Assembly: GCF_002776525.5 (NCBI RefSeq)
Contig: NC_045449.1
Span: 639,606 to 703,605, forward strand
DNA length: 64,000 nucleotides
DNA from: Piliocolobus tephrosceles
Lineage: Eukaryota > Chordata > Mammalia > Primates > Cercopithecidae
Direction of reading: 5' to 3'
Part shown: positions 41,922 through 52,950 of the stretch, piece after piece
Numbering within the stretch: the first letter of the stretch is position 1
Layout of the letters: each line of letters begins with the position of its first letter
Translations under genes and position numbers: made by a program
The notes under the pieces: generated by a model
The model's input: the letters and a program-made list of their open reading frames with translations, nothing else
What the model was told of the DNA's origin: nothing
The model's database searches: none

Positions 41922-42215
41922 ACTCTTTCTCTCTTTCTTTCTGAGACAGAGTCTCACTCTGTCGCCCCGGCTGGAGTCATCTTGGCTCACTGCACCCTCC
42001 ACCTCCTGGGCTCAGACAATCCTCCTGCCTCAGCCTCCCAAGTAGCTGGGACTACAGGAGTGTGCCATCACACCCAGCTAATTTTTGTATTTTTTTGTAA
42101 AGACTAGGTTTTGCCATGTTGCCCAGACTGGTCTCAAACTCTTGGGCTCAGGCAACCAACCTGCCTCAGCCTCCCAAAGTGCTGGGATTACAGGCGTGAG
42201 CCACCACACCTGGCC
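41922..42215 (-). mobile_element. AluJ/S, antisense, with TSD
   Basis: cctctaggaa at 41911 and again at 42214. The right arm has lost the segment before catcttggctcactgcaccc. Confidence 0.93.
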
Positions 42216-42988
42216 TCTAGGAAATTATTTCTAAGAAGGGAATAAAAGTGAGAATGAATGGGTACATAGTGTAATGCTTCCTAGCTCTGGTGCAGGAGGA
42301 GAGAAAGTAAATCACAAGGATACCCTAGGGCTGGAAACTTGGCATGCCAATAAACCAACAAGGCAGAGACCAGTTAGTGCACGACCACTTATGGGGTCAG
42401 AGCTGGAGCTTCCAGGTGAAGCGTCCCCTAAAACGGGCGGCCACTTACAGGGTCAGAGCAGGAACTTGCAGCTGCTCCCCCTCTCCCAGTTCTTTGTCCT
42501 TGTCCCTAGAGTTTTGGTCTCCCAGCAATCGGGTCTGTGTCATTCGTATGCTCAATTTTAAACCACATTTGGAAAAGGCACTTCTTGAAAGGCAAAGAGA
42601 GAGAGAAAAACACTGGAGCTCTTAAGATCGTCTGTCTGGCTGCCAAGCCATTGTTCTAGTCAAATGTCGACTGAAAAGGGAGAAGCAGAAGGATGACTGT
42701 ATTTGAACTGCTTCCAAGGAAAAGCAACCTCCAGCAAAACTCTAGGCCCACTTTGCTAGAAATCCTGGCACGTCGGCAACAGAAATGCAAGCAGAAAACT
42801 GCATCTTTCAGAAAGCAGAGTATCTATCAAGCAGGAAAAGCCACAAGCAGTGAGGGGCTGTGAGGTTCCCGTGGTGCGGGATCCATTTTATCCTTTCTAC
42901 TCCTTCCTGCGGAAAACAAAATTATTTAAAACACCATTTTCCCTTGCAGGGGGCCTTCTAGAAAAGAGTCAAAGTCAAACCCTTTGTT
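42216..42988. other. Unique sequence, no gene seen
   Basis: Plus frames of 95 and 93 residues overlap near 42274-42625 in two phases, so neither is convincing. Two related phrases (acttatggggtcagagctgg at 42388; acttacagggtcagagcagg at 42445) form an imperfect 57-bp repeat. Confidence 0.45.
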
Positions 42989-43150
42989 GTTTGTTTGTTT
43001 TTTTCTTTTATTTATTAAACTTTAAGTTCTAGGGTACATGTGCACAACGTGCAGGTTTGTTACACATGCATACATGTGCCATGTTGGTGTGCTGCACCCA
43101 TTAACTCGTCATTTACATTAGGTGTATCTCCTAATGCTATCCCTCCCCCC
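42989..43150 (-). mobile_element. Young L1 (L1P-type) 3' end, 5'-truncated, antisense
   Basis: aagttctagggtacatgtgc, gtgcaggtttgttacacatg, catgttggtgtgctgcaccc and tatctcctaatgctatccct are the antisense 3' end of primate L1. 14-bp TSD tcaaaccctttgtt at 42975-42988 and 43151-43164. About 160 bp long, so it is a short, dead copy. Confidence 0.95.
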
Positions 43151-43413
43151 TCAAACCCTTTGTTTTACGTAAAATTAATATATGACATTTCAAAGTTACT
43201 GAACTAAAAAAAGGAAAATAAATATAAATACATTCCAAAACTTTAAAATTAAGGAGATTTCAGACAGTCCCTCCTGGTAAAATGTGAAATTGCACCCCAG
43301 CTGCAGTAGCTACTGTAAATATCCGAGGAACCAAAGTTTTAAGTGTTTGGGGATCCCAGGGATCCCTGCAAAGTACTCAGGATTTTAACATTAAGCTCAC
43401 AAATTACAGCAGC

Positions 43414-43660
43414 TGGCTGGGCACAGGGGCTCACACCTGTAATCCAAGCACTATGGGAGGCCGAGGTGGATGGATCACCTGAGGTTTCTACTAAAAATAC
43501 AAAAAACTAGCCAGGTGTGGTGGTGGGCACCTGTAATCCCAGCTAGTTGGGAGGATGAGGCAGGGGAATCGCTTGAACCCGGGAGGTGGACGTTGCAGTG
43601 AGCCGAGGTCAAGCCATTGCACTCCAGCCTGGGCAACAAAGAGAAACTTCATCTCGAAAA
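43414..43660 (+). mobile_element. Alu with left-arm deletion
   Basis: gcctg of the head is followed by ggatcacctgaggtttctac: about 50 bp of the left arm is lost. TSD aaattacagcagc before and after. Confidence 0.94.
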
Positions 43661-43899
43661 AAAATTACAGCAGCCAACAGGCCTCTAGGTCGGTCACCGC
43701 CCTAAGCTCTTCCTTGTACATTTTCAAACCACATTGAAGGTGGGTATTTTTGGTCTTTATCTTCATTCATTAATCACATTATCAGACACTCCCTGCGTGT
43801 TCTGTTGGAGCTACAAATCAAACGTCGGCTTTGCCTGCGACGAGATTCCCTGTTCCTGCGTGAACCAAGGAATGAGGTGTTCCACATCTGGGCTCACAT

Positions 43900-44211
43900 C
43901 TTTTTTTTTTCTTTTTTTCTTTTTTTTTTTTTTTTTAGATGGCGTCTTGCTCTGTCGTGCAGGCTGGAGTGCAGTGGCCCGATCTCGGCTCCCTGCAAGC
44001 TCCGCCTCCCGGGTTCAAGCAATTCTCCTGCCTCAGCCTCCCGAGTAGCCGGGACTATAGGCGTGCACCACCACACCCGGCTAATTTTTTGCGTTTTTAG
44101 TAGAGGGGGGGTTTCACCATGTTGGCCAGGCTGGTCTTGATCTCTTGACCTCGTGATCCACCCACCTCGGCCTCTGAAAGTGCTGGGATTACAGGCGTGA
44201 GCCGCCGCTCC
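43900..44211 (-). mobile_element. AluY, antisense
   Basis: T-rich tail with two C interruptions; gatggcgtcttgctctgtcg head; ctggtcttgatctcttgacc left arm; ends gccgccgctccc. Confidence 0.93.
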
Positions 44212-45326
44212 CATCTTCACTCATGAACCTAAACTCACACCACGGTGCCACGCTGTCGTCTGTGGCAACCGGGCCAGCTCCTCCTGTTCCTTCTGGACCT
44301 GTTGTCCCCACCCTTTGATCACGCCACCGTCTCATTCCTGACCTGTCTTCATTTCCCATGTTTTATCTCCACCCACTCTTTGAACTTAGCACTAGTGTCT
44401 ACAGGCTCGACTCCCAGCTCTCCCACAAGGACGTGGCTCAGACACACGTCACCATCTCAACCCAATTTAGGCCACGCACTGCAGGCGAGCTTCCACACCT
44501 CAATCCGAGCTCCTAGACGGACACCTCAGGTTCCAGCCCTACGAGGGGCGTGTACAATCTCATCACTGGCACAACAGGCCGGCGTGGCTCCTGCTCCCCA
44601 GGAAGGCCTCACAGAGGAGGGGACAACAAGGGCGTCTCAGAGGAAAAGCGGACGGGAGAAGGGGGGACTCCCGTTCCAAACAAAGGGGATGGCCGGGCTG
44701 GTGAGGAATGTGGTCTGTATTCAGTTTTGTTGACAAGAACCCCTAATGGATAATAATAAAATGTTTACTGAGCTCCTGCTTTATGGAAGACACATGGCCC
44801 AGGGCAGGGCCTGGCATATCACAAAGCCTCAGTCCGTATTTGCAGCATAAACGAAATCTCAGTTTCATTTTTACAATTTCTGTGTCTAAGTCAGAAAATA
44901 ACTCGTAACACGATCCTACTAGGAAGATGGGCTAAAAACAAACAAACCAACCAAAGAAACCCCACAACACTCAGTATTGCCTCTCCCAAAACAAGAGCTT
45001 TTTCCTCCTGCAACCAAACAATCACAAGGAAGGCTGTGCCGGGCCTGGCCACTGTGCCAGAAACCGCCTCAGAACCCTGGGCCCAAAGGGGTCTGGTCTT
45101 GATTAAGGTTATTTTCCTTTGTAACATTCGGTTTGGAGGGAAAAGGAGGGAGGGTCAGAAGGAAACGGGAGGAGCGCACAATCCATCAGCAAGTTTCATC
45201 TCCTTCGTGAAGTAGACTCGGGGAGCCCGTGACTCCTATTTCCATTCAGCTCCTGAGCCAATAACTCACTCTTCCATTCCAGCTACTTTTTGTCTTAATT
45301 TCTTGACTTAAAAAGGGTCTGGCTGA
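44212..45326. other. Unique sequence with an unrecognised 162-residue frame
   Basis: The plus frame 44245-44733 has no domain I recognise, is rich in S, P and T, and another frame overlaps it in a second phase. 44750-44850 resembles a worn MIR (aataataaaatgtttactga, ggcctggcatatcacaaagc). 45120-45170 is purine-rich. Confidence 0.4.
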
Positions 45327-45625
45327 GGCCGGGCACAGTGGCTCAGGCCTGTGATCCCAGAAACTGAGGCCGAGGCAGGCGGTCACCTGAGGTCAAGAGT
45401 TCGGGGCCAGCCTGGCCAACGTGGTGAAACCCCGTCTCTACTAAAAATACAAAAATTACCCAGGCATAGTGGTGGGCGCCTGTAGTCCCAGCTACTCGGG
45501 ACGCTGAGGCAGGAGAATCACTTGAACCCAGGAGGCAGAGGCTGCAGTGAGCTGAGATTGCGCCACTGTACTCCAGCCTGGGAGACAGAGACTCAGTCTC
45601 AAAAAAAAAAAAAAAAAAAAAAAAA
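45327..45625 (+). mobile_element. AluS with 24-A tail
   Basis: aggccgggcacagtggctca; the left arm reads cccagaaactgaggccgagg, a small rearrangement where agcactttggg is expected. Confidence 0.93.
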
Positions 45626-45730
45626 GCAGGGGGAGGATTGTTGAATCCTTGGTGAATTTAAGGACTTAGAAAACAAAATAAGTTAAACTACGTTTCCACA
45701 GCCTCTTTCCTCATTAAAAATGTTTCTGCA

Positions 45731-45888
45731 GCCAGGCAAGGTGGTGTGAGCCTGTAATCCCAGCTACTTGGGAGGCTGAGGCAGGAGGATCACTTGAGGC
45801 CAGGAGTTTGAGACTGCAGTGAGCTATGACTGCACCACTGCACTCCAGCCTGGGCAACACAGTAAGACCCTATTGCTTAAAAAAAAAA
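45731..45888 (+). mobile_element. Alu monomer (right-arm type), 158 bp
   Basis: gccaggcaaggtggtgtgag, then ggcaggaggatcacttgagg and gggcaacacagtaagaccct, with A9. aaaaatgtttc occurs before it and after it, so it inserted as a unit of one arm. Confidence 0.82.
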
Positions 45889-45897
45889 TGTTTCAGA

Positions 45898-46195
45898 CAG
45901 GCACGGTGGCTCACACCTATAATCCCAGCACTTTGGGAGGCCAAGGCAGGTGGATCATGAGGTCAAAAGATCAAGACCATCCTGGCCAACACAGTGAAAC
46001 CCCACCTCTACTAAAAATACAAAAATCAGCTGGGCGTGGGTGGCAAGCGCCTGTAGTCCCAGCTATTCGGGAAGCCGAGGCAGAAGAATTGCTTGAACTA
46101 GGGAGGCAGAGGTTGAAGTGAGCTGAGATCGTGCCACTGCACTCCAGCCCTGGTGACAGAGTGAGACTCTGTCTCAAAAAAAAAAAAAAAGAAAG
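45898..46195 (+). mobile_element. AluY-like, second in a chain
   Basis: acaggcacggtggctcacac; gatcaagaccatcctggcca left arm; right arm has an extra g in ctgggcgtgggtggc. Its A-tail ends four bases before the next head. Confidence 0.93.
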
Positions 46196-46500
46196 GGCTG
46201 GGTGTGGTGGCTCACGCCTGTAATCCCAGCACTTTGGGAGGCCGAGGCGGGTGGATCACCTGAGCTCAGAAGTTCGAGACCAGCCTGGCCAACATGGTGA
46301 AACCGCATCTCTACTAAAAATACAAAAATTAGCCGGGCTTGATGGCGGGCGCCTGTAATCCCAGCTACTCAGTAGGCTGAGACAGGAGAACTGCTTGAAC
46401 CTTGGAGGCGGAGGTTGCAGTGAGCTGAGATCACACCCCTGCACTCCAGCCTGGACAACAGACAGAGCAAGAATCCATCTCAAAAAAAAAAAAAAAAAAA
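46196..46500 (+). mobile_element. AluS, third in the chain
   Basis: gggctgggtgtggtggctca; ends A18 before gtttctggaac. The phrase (a)gtttc recurs after each of the three elements. Confidence 0.93.
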
Positions 46501-47167
46501 GTTTCTGGAACAATTATTCCAATTAAACAGCTTTTATCACAAGGCTCTGTCAATGCAGGGTGATCCTTCCTTAATTTAAGATGCTAGTAAACATGCTATT
46601 GTGACATGATGAAAAAGCCCTATAATCTCAGCACAACCAGAAATTAAAGTGGCAATATTGTGAGGACGCAGTCAAATCGCTTCCTACAGCGCCAACTTTG
46701 TCGTGGGTTACGGAATCTACATCACCCTGGAATCCCTGCATTCATCCCATTTAGCCCTCAGATGCTGGCTCTGGTTCGAGGTGGGAGAGAGGGACGACAT
46801 CAGTCAACACTTACCAGGCAGTCCGTGGCTTCGGAGCAACAACTGGAAAGTAATACTGGAATGCAATCCAGAAAAGACAACTGGGGCAGAGCAGTCCGGG
46901 CACAAAACACCTGGAAACGCTGTCCCTTAGATCACTCAATCTTGGCCGACCACGCTGGTACGCAACCTCCTCTGGCTACACCTCCCTCTCGTCACCTTAC
47001 AGACTGGTACTCACTAACTCCCAGGCCATGGCAGAAAATATACCTTCCATCTCTCTCTGCCTCAGCCCCCACCAGCACCCTCGGTGCCTTCATCACCCAT
47101 CCAGAACAATGACCCAGTTCCCCAGCCTCCTCCACGTGAGGACCTCCATCTCCTCAACCCTCTTCGA
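46501..47167. other. Unique sequence with an unrecognised 150-residue frame
   Basis: Plus frame 46660-47112 shows no known domain; a second plus frame overlaps it at 46703-46930. C-rich from 46960. No repeat recognised. Confidence 0.4.
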
Positions 47168-47318
47168 GCCACCACGCCTCGCAAACATTTGTATTTTTGG
47201 TAGAGATAAGGATTCGCCATGTTGCCCAGGCTGGTCTTGAACTCCCAGGCTCAAGCAATCAGCCCATCTCGGCCACCCAAAGTGCTGGGATGACAAGCAG
47301 GAGCCATCACACCGGGCC
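47168..47318 (-). mobile_element. Alu left arm only, antisense
   Basis: gagccaccacgcctcgcaaa then tttgtatttttggtagagat through ccatcacaccgggcc. The right arm and tail are missing. Confidence 0.9.
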
Positions 47319-47875
47319 AATGTTCTGAATCTTTAACACCCAAACACCCCCAAATCCAACATTACAAACTTATCAATGCTGCCTCCTGTCATCTCCCCCC
47401 GCCCCCAGTTCCGCTTTGACCGGGAGGAATCCAGCCACGTCAACATCATGTGGTTGTTCAAATTCAGCCAAGGGGACCGACAATGTGCCCACGTGGCTGT
47501 CCTCCCAGCCCAGAGCACCTGGGGATACCTGGGCCCTCCTGTCACCCCACAAGGCCACATTGGCCTTGGGGATGGCGAGCCTGCCTGGAAGGTATCCTAC
47601 GTGTTGATCCCAATTCCTCCAGTGCTCCTCTCCCAGGGTTCCGCTCCCTCCCCAAGTGACCAGCCCTCACCAGCTCACTCTAGCTCTGCAGCGCTCTCCC
47701 GGGCTCTTGACCCTCACCCAGGTTCATTCATCATCCATATGCCCTAGCCCAGGGTCAGGCTCATCAACTGTACCCTCGCTAGCAGCACCCAGGACGTTCT
47801 CAGTGAGGTCTTGATTTATACTGCCTTGCCAATCACCCTCAAAAGCACCTGGAAGATTCCACCGTTCAGAAAGCC
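47319..47875. other. Unique sequence holding a weak exon candidate
   Basis: C-rich, low in stops on the plus strand: three phases stay open between 47376 and 47747. The candidate exon is listed next. The end (47600-47740) is pyrimidine-rich. Confidence 0.45.
47409..47591 (+). other. Possible internal exon, 183 bp (speculative)
   Basis: A pyrimidine run (tgtcatctccccccgccccc) ends in AG at 47407-47408, and a donor-like aag/gtatcc lies at 47589-47597. The interval is 61 whole codons and stays open in the phase that starts at 47409 (beginning FRFDREESSHV). Against it: the donor is imperfect, two other phases are also open, and I do not recognise the protein. It may be chance in C-rich DNA. Confidence 0.15.
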
Positions 47876-48177
47876 TTTTTTTTTTTTTAAACTTTGGGAC
47901 AGAGTCTCGCCCTGTCACCCAGGCTGGAGCACAATGGTGGGATCTCAGCTCACCGCAACCTCCACCTCCTGGGTTCAAGCGATTCTCTTGCGTCAGCCTC
48001 CCGAGTAGCTGGGACTACAGGCGCCCGCCACCACGCCCGGCTAATTTTTGTAATTTTAGTAGAGACGGGGTTTTGCCATGTTAGCCAGGCTGGTCTTGAA
48101 CTCCTGACCTCCAGTGATCCTCCCACCTTGGCCCCCAAAAGTGCTGGGATTACAGGTGTGAGCCACCGCGCCCGGCC
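47876..48177 (-). mobile_element. AluS, antisense
   Basis: T13 tail followed by aaactttgggacagagtctc; left arm gttagccaggctggtcttga. Ends gagccaccgcgcccggcc. Confidence 0.93.
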
Positions 48178-48189
48178 TCTATGGGACCT

Positions 48190-48325
48190 TTATATGTTTC
48201 TTAGACTCTTTTGACCCAGTCTTCTCATTTGTAAAATAAAGATGAGAGCATCTATACCACAGATTTGTAGTGAGAGTTAGACGGGACGGCATTTGGAGCA
48301 GCGACGGCCAAACACAGAGGAGCCC
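48190..48325 (+). mobile_element. MIR, sense
   Basis: cagtcttctcatttgtaaaa, taaagatgagagcatctata and gtagtgagagttagacggg follow the MIR 3' half. Confidence 0.7.
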
Positions 48326-48916
48326 TTTCCTCCGGTCACTCCTTCCTCTTCCTCCACCTCCAGGGTCAAATCTTTACCACTCAAAAGATAACTGTTTATC
48401 CCCAGGCAACCACTGTGTTCCTCTGGCTCAGCCCCAAGCTCCCTGACTCACCACAGCCGCCTCCTGCCCTCGCTCACTCTCCACACTCACAAGCCGGCTC
48501 TCAGCAGGGCCACCAACGACACGCAGGGGAACCCGCCGTCTTGTTCCAGTCCACACCACCCCTGACACTGCCGCTTTCCATCTCTTCCTCGAAACGCTTC
48601 CCGCACCTCTCCTGTGCCCTCGGCATCTGTGGCTTGTCCTCGGTCCCCTACGCCAGCCCCTCTGCCTGCCCCTAAGTGCTGGGGGTGCCGGTTCCACTCT
48701 TGGCTTTCTCCTCCTCTCCCCAAGATGAGCCCATCTGCTCCGGCACGCAGGACAACGCCTGGGAGGCCAGGTTCTCTCCTTCGCTGCCCACCGGCCGCTC
48801 TTCTGGGCTGTATCTGCCTGCGGTCTTACCTGTATCCCAAGGGAACCTCAAACTCAACATTTCTAAAATTGAGGTTACTGCCTTCCTCCGACCTGCTTCT
48901 CCCTCTGTATGTCTTA

Positions 48917-49220
48917 TTTTTTTTTTTTTTTTTTTTGAGATGGAGTCTTGCTCTGTCGCCTGGGCTGGAGTGCAGTGGCCGGATCTCAGCTCACTGCAAG
49001 CTCCGCCTCCAGGGTTTACGCCATTCTCCCGCCTCAGCCTCCCGAGTAGCTGGGACTACAGGCGCCCGCCACCTCGCCCGGCTAGTTTTTTTTTGTATTT
49101 TTTAGTAGAGACGGAGTTTCACCGTGTTAGCCAGGATGGTCTCGATCTCCTGACCTCGTGATCCGCCCGTCTCGGCCTCCCAAAGTGCTGGGATTACAGG
49201 CTTGAGCCACCACGCCCGGC
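48917..49220 (-). mobile_element. AluYRa-like in L2, antisense, 16-bp TSD
   Basis: ccctctgtatgtctta is at 48901-48916 and 49221-49236 without a change. Body has gtggccggatctcagctcac and cacctcgcccggctagtttt. Confidence 0.97.
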
Positions 49221-49408
49221 CCCTCTGTATGTCTTATACATCCTGAAGACGTCGCTGTCGACCCAGCTCCCCACATCAACTCTTTGGTGCTAGACTGGAT
49301 AAGGGACATCATTCTAAGAAACCCTTTTCAGCGGATATCTGTAACTCTGTCAGTCAACAGAAATGGGTTAGCCCTGTATTTAGGGACATGGCTTAAAAGT
49401 GTAAGAAT

Positions 49409-49706
49409 CGGCCAGGCACTGTGGCTCACGTCTGTAATCCCAACACTCTGGGAGGCTGAGGCAGGAGGATCACTTGAGGTCAGGAGTTTGAGACCTCAGC
49501 CTGACCAACACGGTAAAACCCCATCTCTAAAAATACAAAAAAATTAGCCGGGCGTGGTGGCGGGCACCTGTAGTCCCAGCTACTTGGGAGGCTGAGGCAG
49601 GAGGATTGCTTGAACCTGGGAGGCAGAGGGTGCAGTGAGCCGAGATTGCGCCACTGCACCAGCCGGGGTGACAAGAGCAAACCTCTATCTCAAAAAAAAG
49701 AAAAAA
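49409..49706 (+). mobile_element. AluS in L2, with TSD
   Basis: aaaagtgtaagaa lies before and after (49395 and 49707). The left arm has an extra tcag (gagacctcagcctgacc). Confidence 0.95.
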
Positions 49707-50092
49707 AAAAGTGTAAGAACCATTAGTTGGAAATAGGATGGGGCCACAAATTAAATCTAAGGGTACATTCCAAAATCAAGAGCTTAACAAAAGACCCAGT
49801 TAGCTTGAGATATAGAACGAGGAGGTGCTCAACTCTGGGGCTGAGAGCCAGAGAGACGTCAGAAAGCAAGAAGGGCCCAGCCAGGACTCCACTCTGTGTT
49901 CTCACAAGGTGCTGTGTGTGGCTCCCAGTGCCTGAGCTGGGAGCCCGAAGAGTCTTCATCTCCTCCCTACTTCTCACTTCAACTCGACTTACTCATCTCC
50001 CAAGTTCTCCCAGACTCTGTCTCCTGTCTCACCTTCCTTGACAGCATTATCCACGAGTTCAGAACTTCTCTCTGCCTTAGGAACCACAACGT

Positions 50093-50391
50093 GGCCGGGG
50101 GGAGGCTCTCACCTGGAATCCCAAGACTTTGGGAGGCCGAGGCAGGAGGATGGCTTGAGCCCAGGAGTTTGAGACCAGTCTGGGCAACATGGCGAGACCC
50201 CCACTCTACAAAGAAAAAATCAGCCAGGTACGGTGGCACGTGCCTGTAGTCCCAACTACTCAGGAGGCTGAGGGGGGAGGATCACCTGAGCTGGGAGGTG
50301 GAGGCTGTAGTGAGCCGAGATGGTACCAGTGCACTCCAGCCTAGGTGACAGAGTGAGACCCTGTCACAAAAACAGAAACAAAAAACCCCAC
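50093..50391 (+). mobile_element. AluJ in L2, with TSD
   Basis: aggaac(c/t)acaac flanks it (50081 and 50392). Head gtggccggggggaggctctc is worn. Confidence 0.93.
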
Positions 50392-50553
50392 AGGAACTAC
50401 AACCCTGAGTCTCTCATCATTAATCTTCCTAAACCACAACTGCGACCATTTATCTGCTCTAGACCTTCCGATGGCTCCTGGCTACTATCAGGAACCAGTT
50501 TAAGCTCTTCTGGCTTCAACATCTAGCCCCTGCCTACCTTTCCAGCTTCTGTC

Positions 50554-50645
50554 TGACATCACTCGGCCATGACAGATGACATCACTCGGCCACTGGAGAT
50601 GACGTCATTCGGCCACAGCGGATGACATCACTCCGCCACAACAAA
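50554..50645 (+). repeat. 23-bp tandem array with four CRE-like sites
   Basis: Units start at 50554, 50577, 50600 and 50623, each with tgac(a/g)tca(c/t)t(c)(g/c)gcca. The third has the perfect CREB/ATF palindrome tgacgtca at 50600-50607; the other three have tgacatca. A 23-bp step puts sites about two helix turns apart. Lies in the old L2, where the consensus has no such repeat. Confidence 0.93.
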
Positions 50646-51065
50646 TCACCAGGACTCTGCCCACCTGCCACGCTCTGGCCCTCACCCACCACATAGGCTA
50701 TGTCTTCTATCCGGACCCTTCTTGCTTGCCTGCCCCCCACCACCTGCAGCCAACTGTGACCACCCCTCGCCTTACGATGCAGGTGAATGTCTCATCAGCG
50801 GTGGGGCTTCCTCCTCAGGAGAGGACTGTTCCTTTCTCCAGGCATTAGTCTTTACTACAACACCTCCAGGCAGGGCCCTTGTCTTATTCATTCTGTTTAT
50901 AACCGCCTGGGTGCCACTCCAGTGTTTAGCACAGGAAAATAACCACGTGGTGAGTGCTCATCCCTCCCAGGCACCATCTCATTTAACCACAAGAACTCCA
51001 AGACAGGTGCCAATGATCTCGCCCTGACTGCTGGCAGAGTCTGGTCCATCGCTCAAAACGTATTT

Positions 51066-51359
51066 CTATTTTTGTTGTTTGACAGAGTCTCGCTCTGTCG
51101 CCCAGGCTGGAGTGCAGTGGCTCAATGTCGGCTCCCTGCAACCTCTGCCTCCCAGATCCAAGCAATTCTGATGCCTCAGCTTCCCAAGTAGCTGGGATTA
51201 CAGGCGCATACCATCACGCCCAGCTGATTTTTTTATTTTTAGTAGAGAAAGCGTTTCACCATGTTGGCCAGGCTGGTCTTGCACTCCTGAGCTCAGGTGA
51301 TCCGCCCGCCTCGACCTCCCAAAGTGCTGGGATGACAGGCGTGAGCCAGCGCGCCAGCC
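51066..51359 (-). mobile_element. AluS, antisense
   Basis: Short tail (tttttgttgttt), ggctcaatgtcggctccctg in the right arm, ends gagccagcgcgccagcc. Confidence 0.92.
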
Positions 51360-51701
51360 CTCAATATATATTTCTGAATACACTGGCTTTCCTTTGTGAA
51401 TGGTTGTAGCTCTTCAGCCTTGCAGGAGACTCTCGAAAAGGCCAGGGCTGTTAAAGAGACAAGAGAGCCTGTTCGTTCCCAAACACAAACCCTTGAAATA
51501 CCTCAGAAACTCCTCCCACGAGGTTCTCGGGTCTCTGTATGGAGAAACTTAATACATCCCAAGCCTCTGCTGCCACCACCCAGAAGGCAGGTTTCTTCAT
51601 TACTGGTGCCTACAAGGCGAATGAATCCTTCATAGTCTGGTGAAGGCAGAGAACTCTGCTCACAAAATCCTCAGAATTCCATCAATTAAAAGCTCATTTG
51701 G
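51360..51701. other. Unique sequence, no gene seen
   Basis: A 79-residue plus frame without recognised family; nothing else. Confidence 0.45.
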
Positions 51702-51990
51702 GGCCGGGCACGGAGGCTCATACCTGTAATCTCAGCACTTTGGGAGGCTGATGCGGGTGAATCACTTGAGGTCAGGAGTTTGAGTCCAGCCTGGCCATGG
51801 TGAAACCCCGTCTCCACAAAAACACAAAAATTAGCAGGGCGTGGTGGCGGGCACCTGTAATCCCAGCTACTCAGGAGGCTGAGGCAGGAGAATCACTTGA
51901 ACCCGGGAGGCAGAGGTTGCAGTGAGCTGAGATTGCGCCACTGCACTCCCGCCTGGGTGACAGAGTGAGACTCCGTCTCAAGAACAAAAA
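51702..51990 (+). mobile_element. AluS
   Basis: gggccgggcacggaggctca; left arm lacks ccaaca (agcctggccatggtgaaacc). Tail replaced by agaacaaaaagg. Confidence 0.93.
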
Positions 51991-52048
51991 GGATTAAAAA
52001 AAAAAAAAAATGGCAAAAACCGCAATTACTTGTGCACCAACTTAAAGC

Positions 52049-52232
52049 AAGACCCCACTCTACACAAAAAAATTTTAGATTAGTCAGGTGTGTTGGCACA
52101 TTCCTGTGGTCCTGGCTACCGTGGAGGCTGAGACGGGAGGATTGCTTAAGCACGTCTAGGCTGCAGTGAGCCGTGATCACAGCACTGCACTCCAGCCTAG
52201 GCAACATAGCGAGACTGTGTCTCAAAAACAAA
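52049..52232 (+). mobile_element. AluJ right arm with linker
   Basis: gaccccactctacacaaaaa, then agtcaggtgtgttggcacat and gcgagactgtgtctcaaaaa. The left arm is missing. Confidence 0.85.
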
Positions 52233-52289
52233 AACTTTTTTTGAATTAATTGCTAAAAGAAAGGTCATCCCATCTAAGCAAAAATCAGA

Positions 52290-52860
52290 AAACGTAATGT
52301 TCAACAACATATCCATGTATTCACTGTCTGCAGACCTGCCACGTGCTGGACACTGCCAGCATCAGGACAGGTCCTCACAGTGTTTACGCTCTTGTAAGAA
52401 AAGAGACATCAGGCCGGGCGCGGTGGCTCAAGCCTGTCATCCCAGCACTTTGGGAGGCCGAGACGGGCGGATCACAAGGTCAGGAGATCGAGACCATCCT
52501 GGCTAACCCGGTGAAACCCCATCTGTACTAAAAAATACAAAAAACTAGCCAGGCGAGGTGGCGGGCGCCTGTAGTCCCAGCTACTCGGGAGGCTGAGGCA
52601 GGAGAATGGCGTGAACCCAAGGCGAAGCTTGCAGTGAGCTGAGATCCAGCCACTGCACTCCAGTTTGGGCGACAGAGCAAGACCCCATCTCCCAAAAAAA
52701 AAAAAAAAAAAAGAAAAGAGACATCAAATATCCGCAAAACATATATAATGAGAAACTTTGAGAAGCAGCATAAAAGAAATAGATAGGATACAATGAGAGT
52801 GCGTTTGATACCAGAAGGACGACGACCTCATATGGGGTCAGGAGTGATGAAACATCAAGC
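52290..52860 (-). mobile_element. L2, antisense, split by a young Alu
   Basis: acatatccatgtattcactg, acctgccacgtgctggacac and gtcctcacagtgtttacgct before the Alu; caaaacatatataatgagaa and agcagcataaaagaaataga after it. Confidence 0.65.
52412..52710 (+). mobile_element. AluYRa-like with perfect 16-bp TSD
   Basis: aagaaaagagacatca at 52396-52411 and 52711-52726. Body has aactagccaggcgaggtggc. One deletion in the right arm (gaacccaaggcgaagcttgc). Confidence 0.97.
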
Positions 52861-52950
52861 AATAGCGAAAATGAAACACTCGGTGATATTTGATGAGGGA
52901 GGAGAATATTCGTGAGACAGTTACAATCAGTATAGCTAAACCTCACTTTT

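Larger units (their letters stand above)
48430..50960 (+). mobile_element. Long old L2 LINE, sense, split by three Alus
   Basis: Segments in order: 48835-48916 (gggaacctcaaactcaacat, then ttctaaaattgaggttactg); 49920-50060 (gagctgggagcccgaagagt, cttcatctcctccctacttc); 50400-50550 (agaccttccgatggctcctg, gcccctgcctacctttccag); 50860-50960 (gcccttgtcttattcattct). These follow the L2 ORF2-to-3' order. All frames are broken. The first 400 bp are uncertain. Confidence 0.65.

Noticed and set aside
42989..43150. Active young L1
   Set aside because: Only about 160 bp of the 3' end is present, so no coding region exists.
44245..44733. 162-residue plus frame in unique DNA
   Set aside because: No family recognised, S/P/T-rich, and another open phase overlaps it; no splice or promoter evidence.
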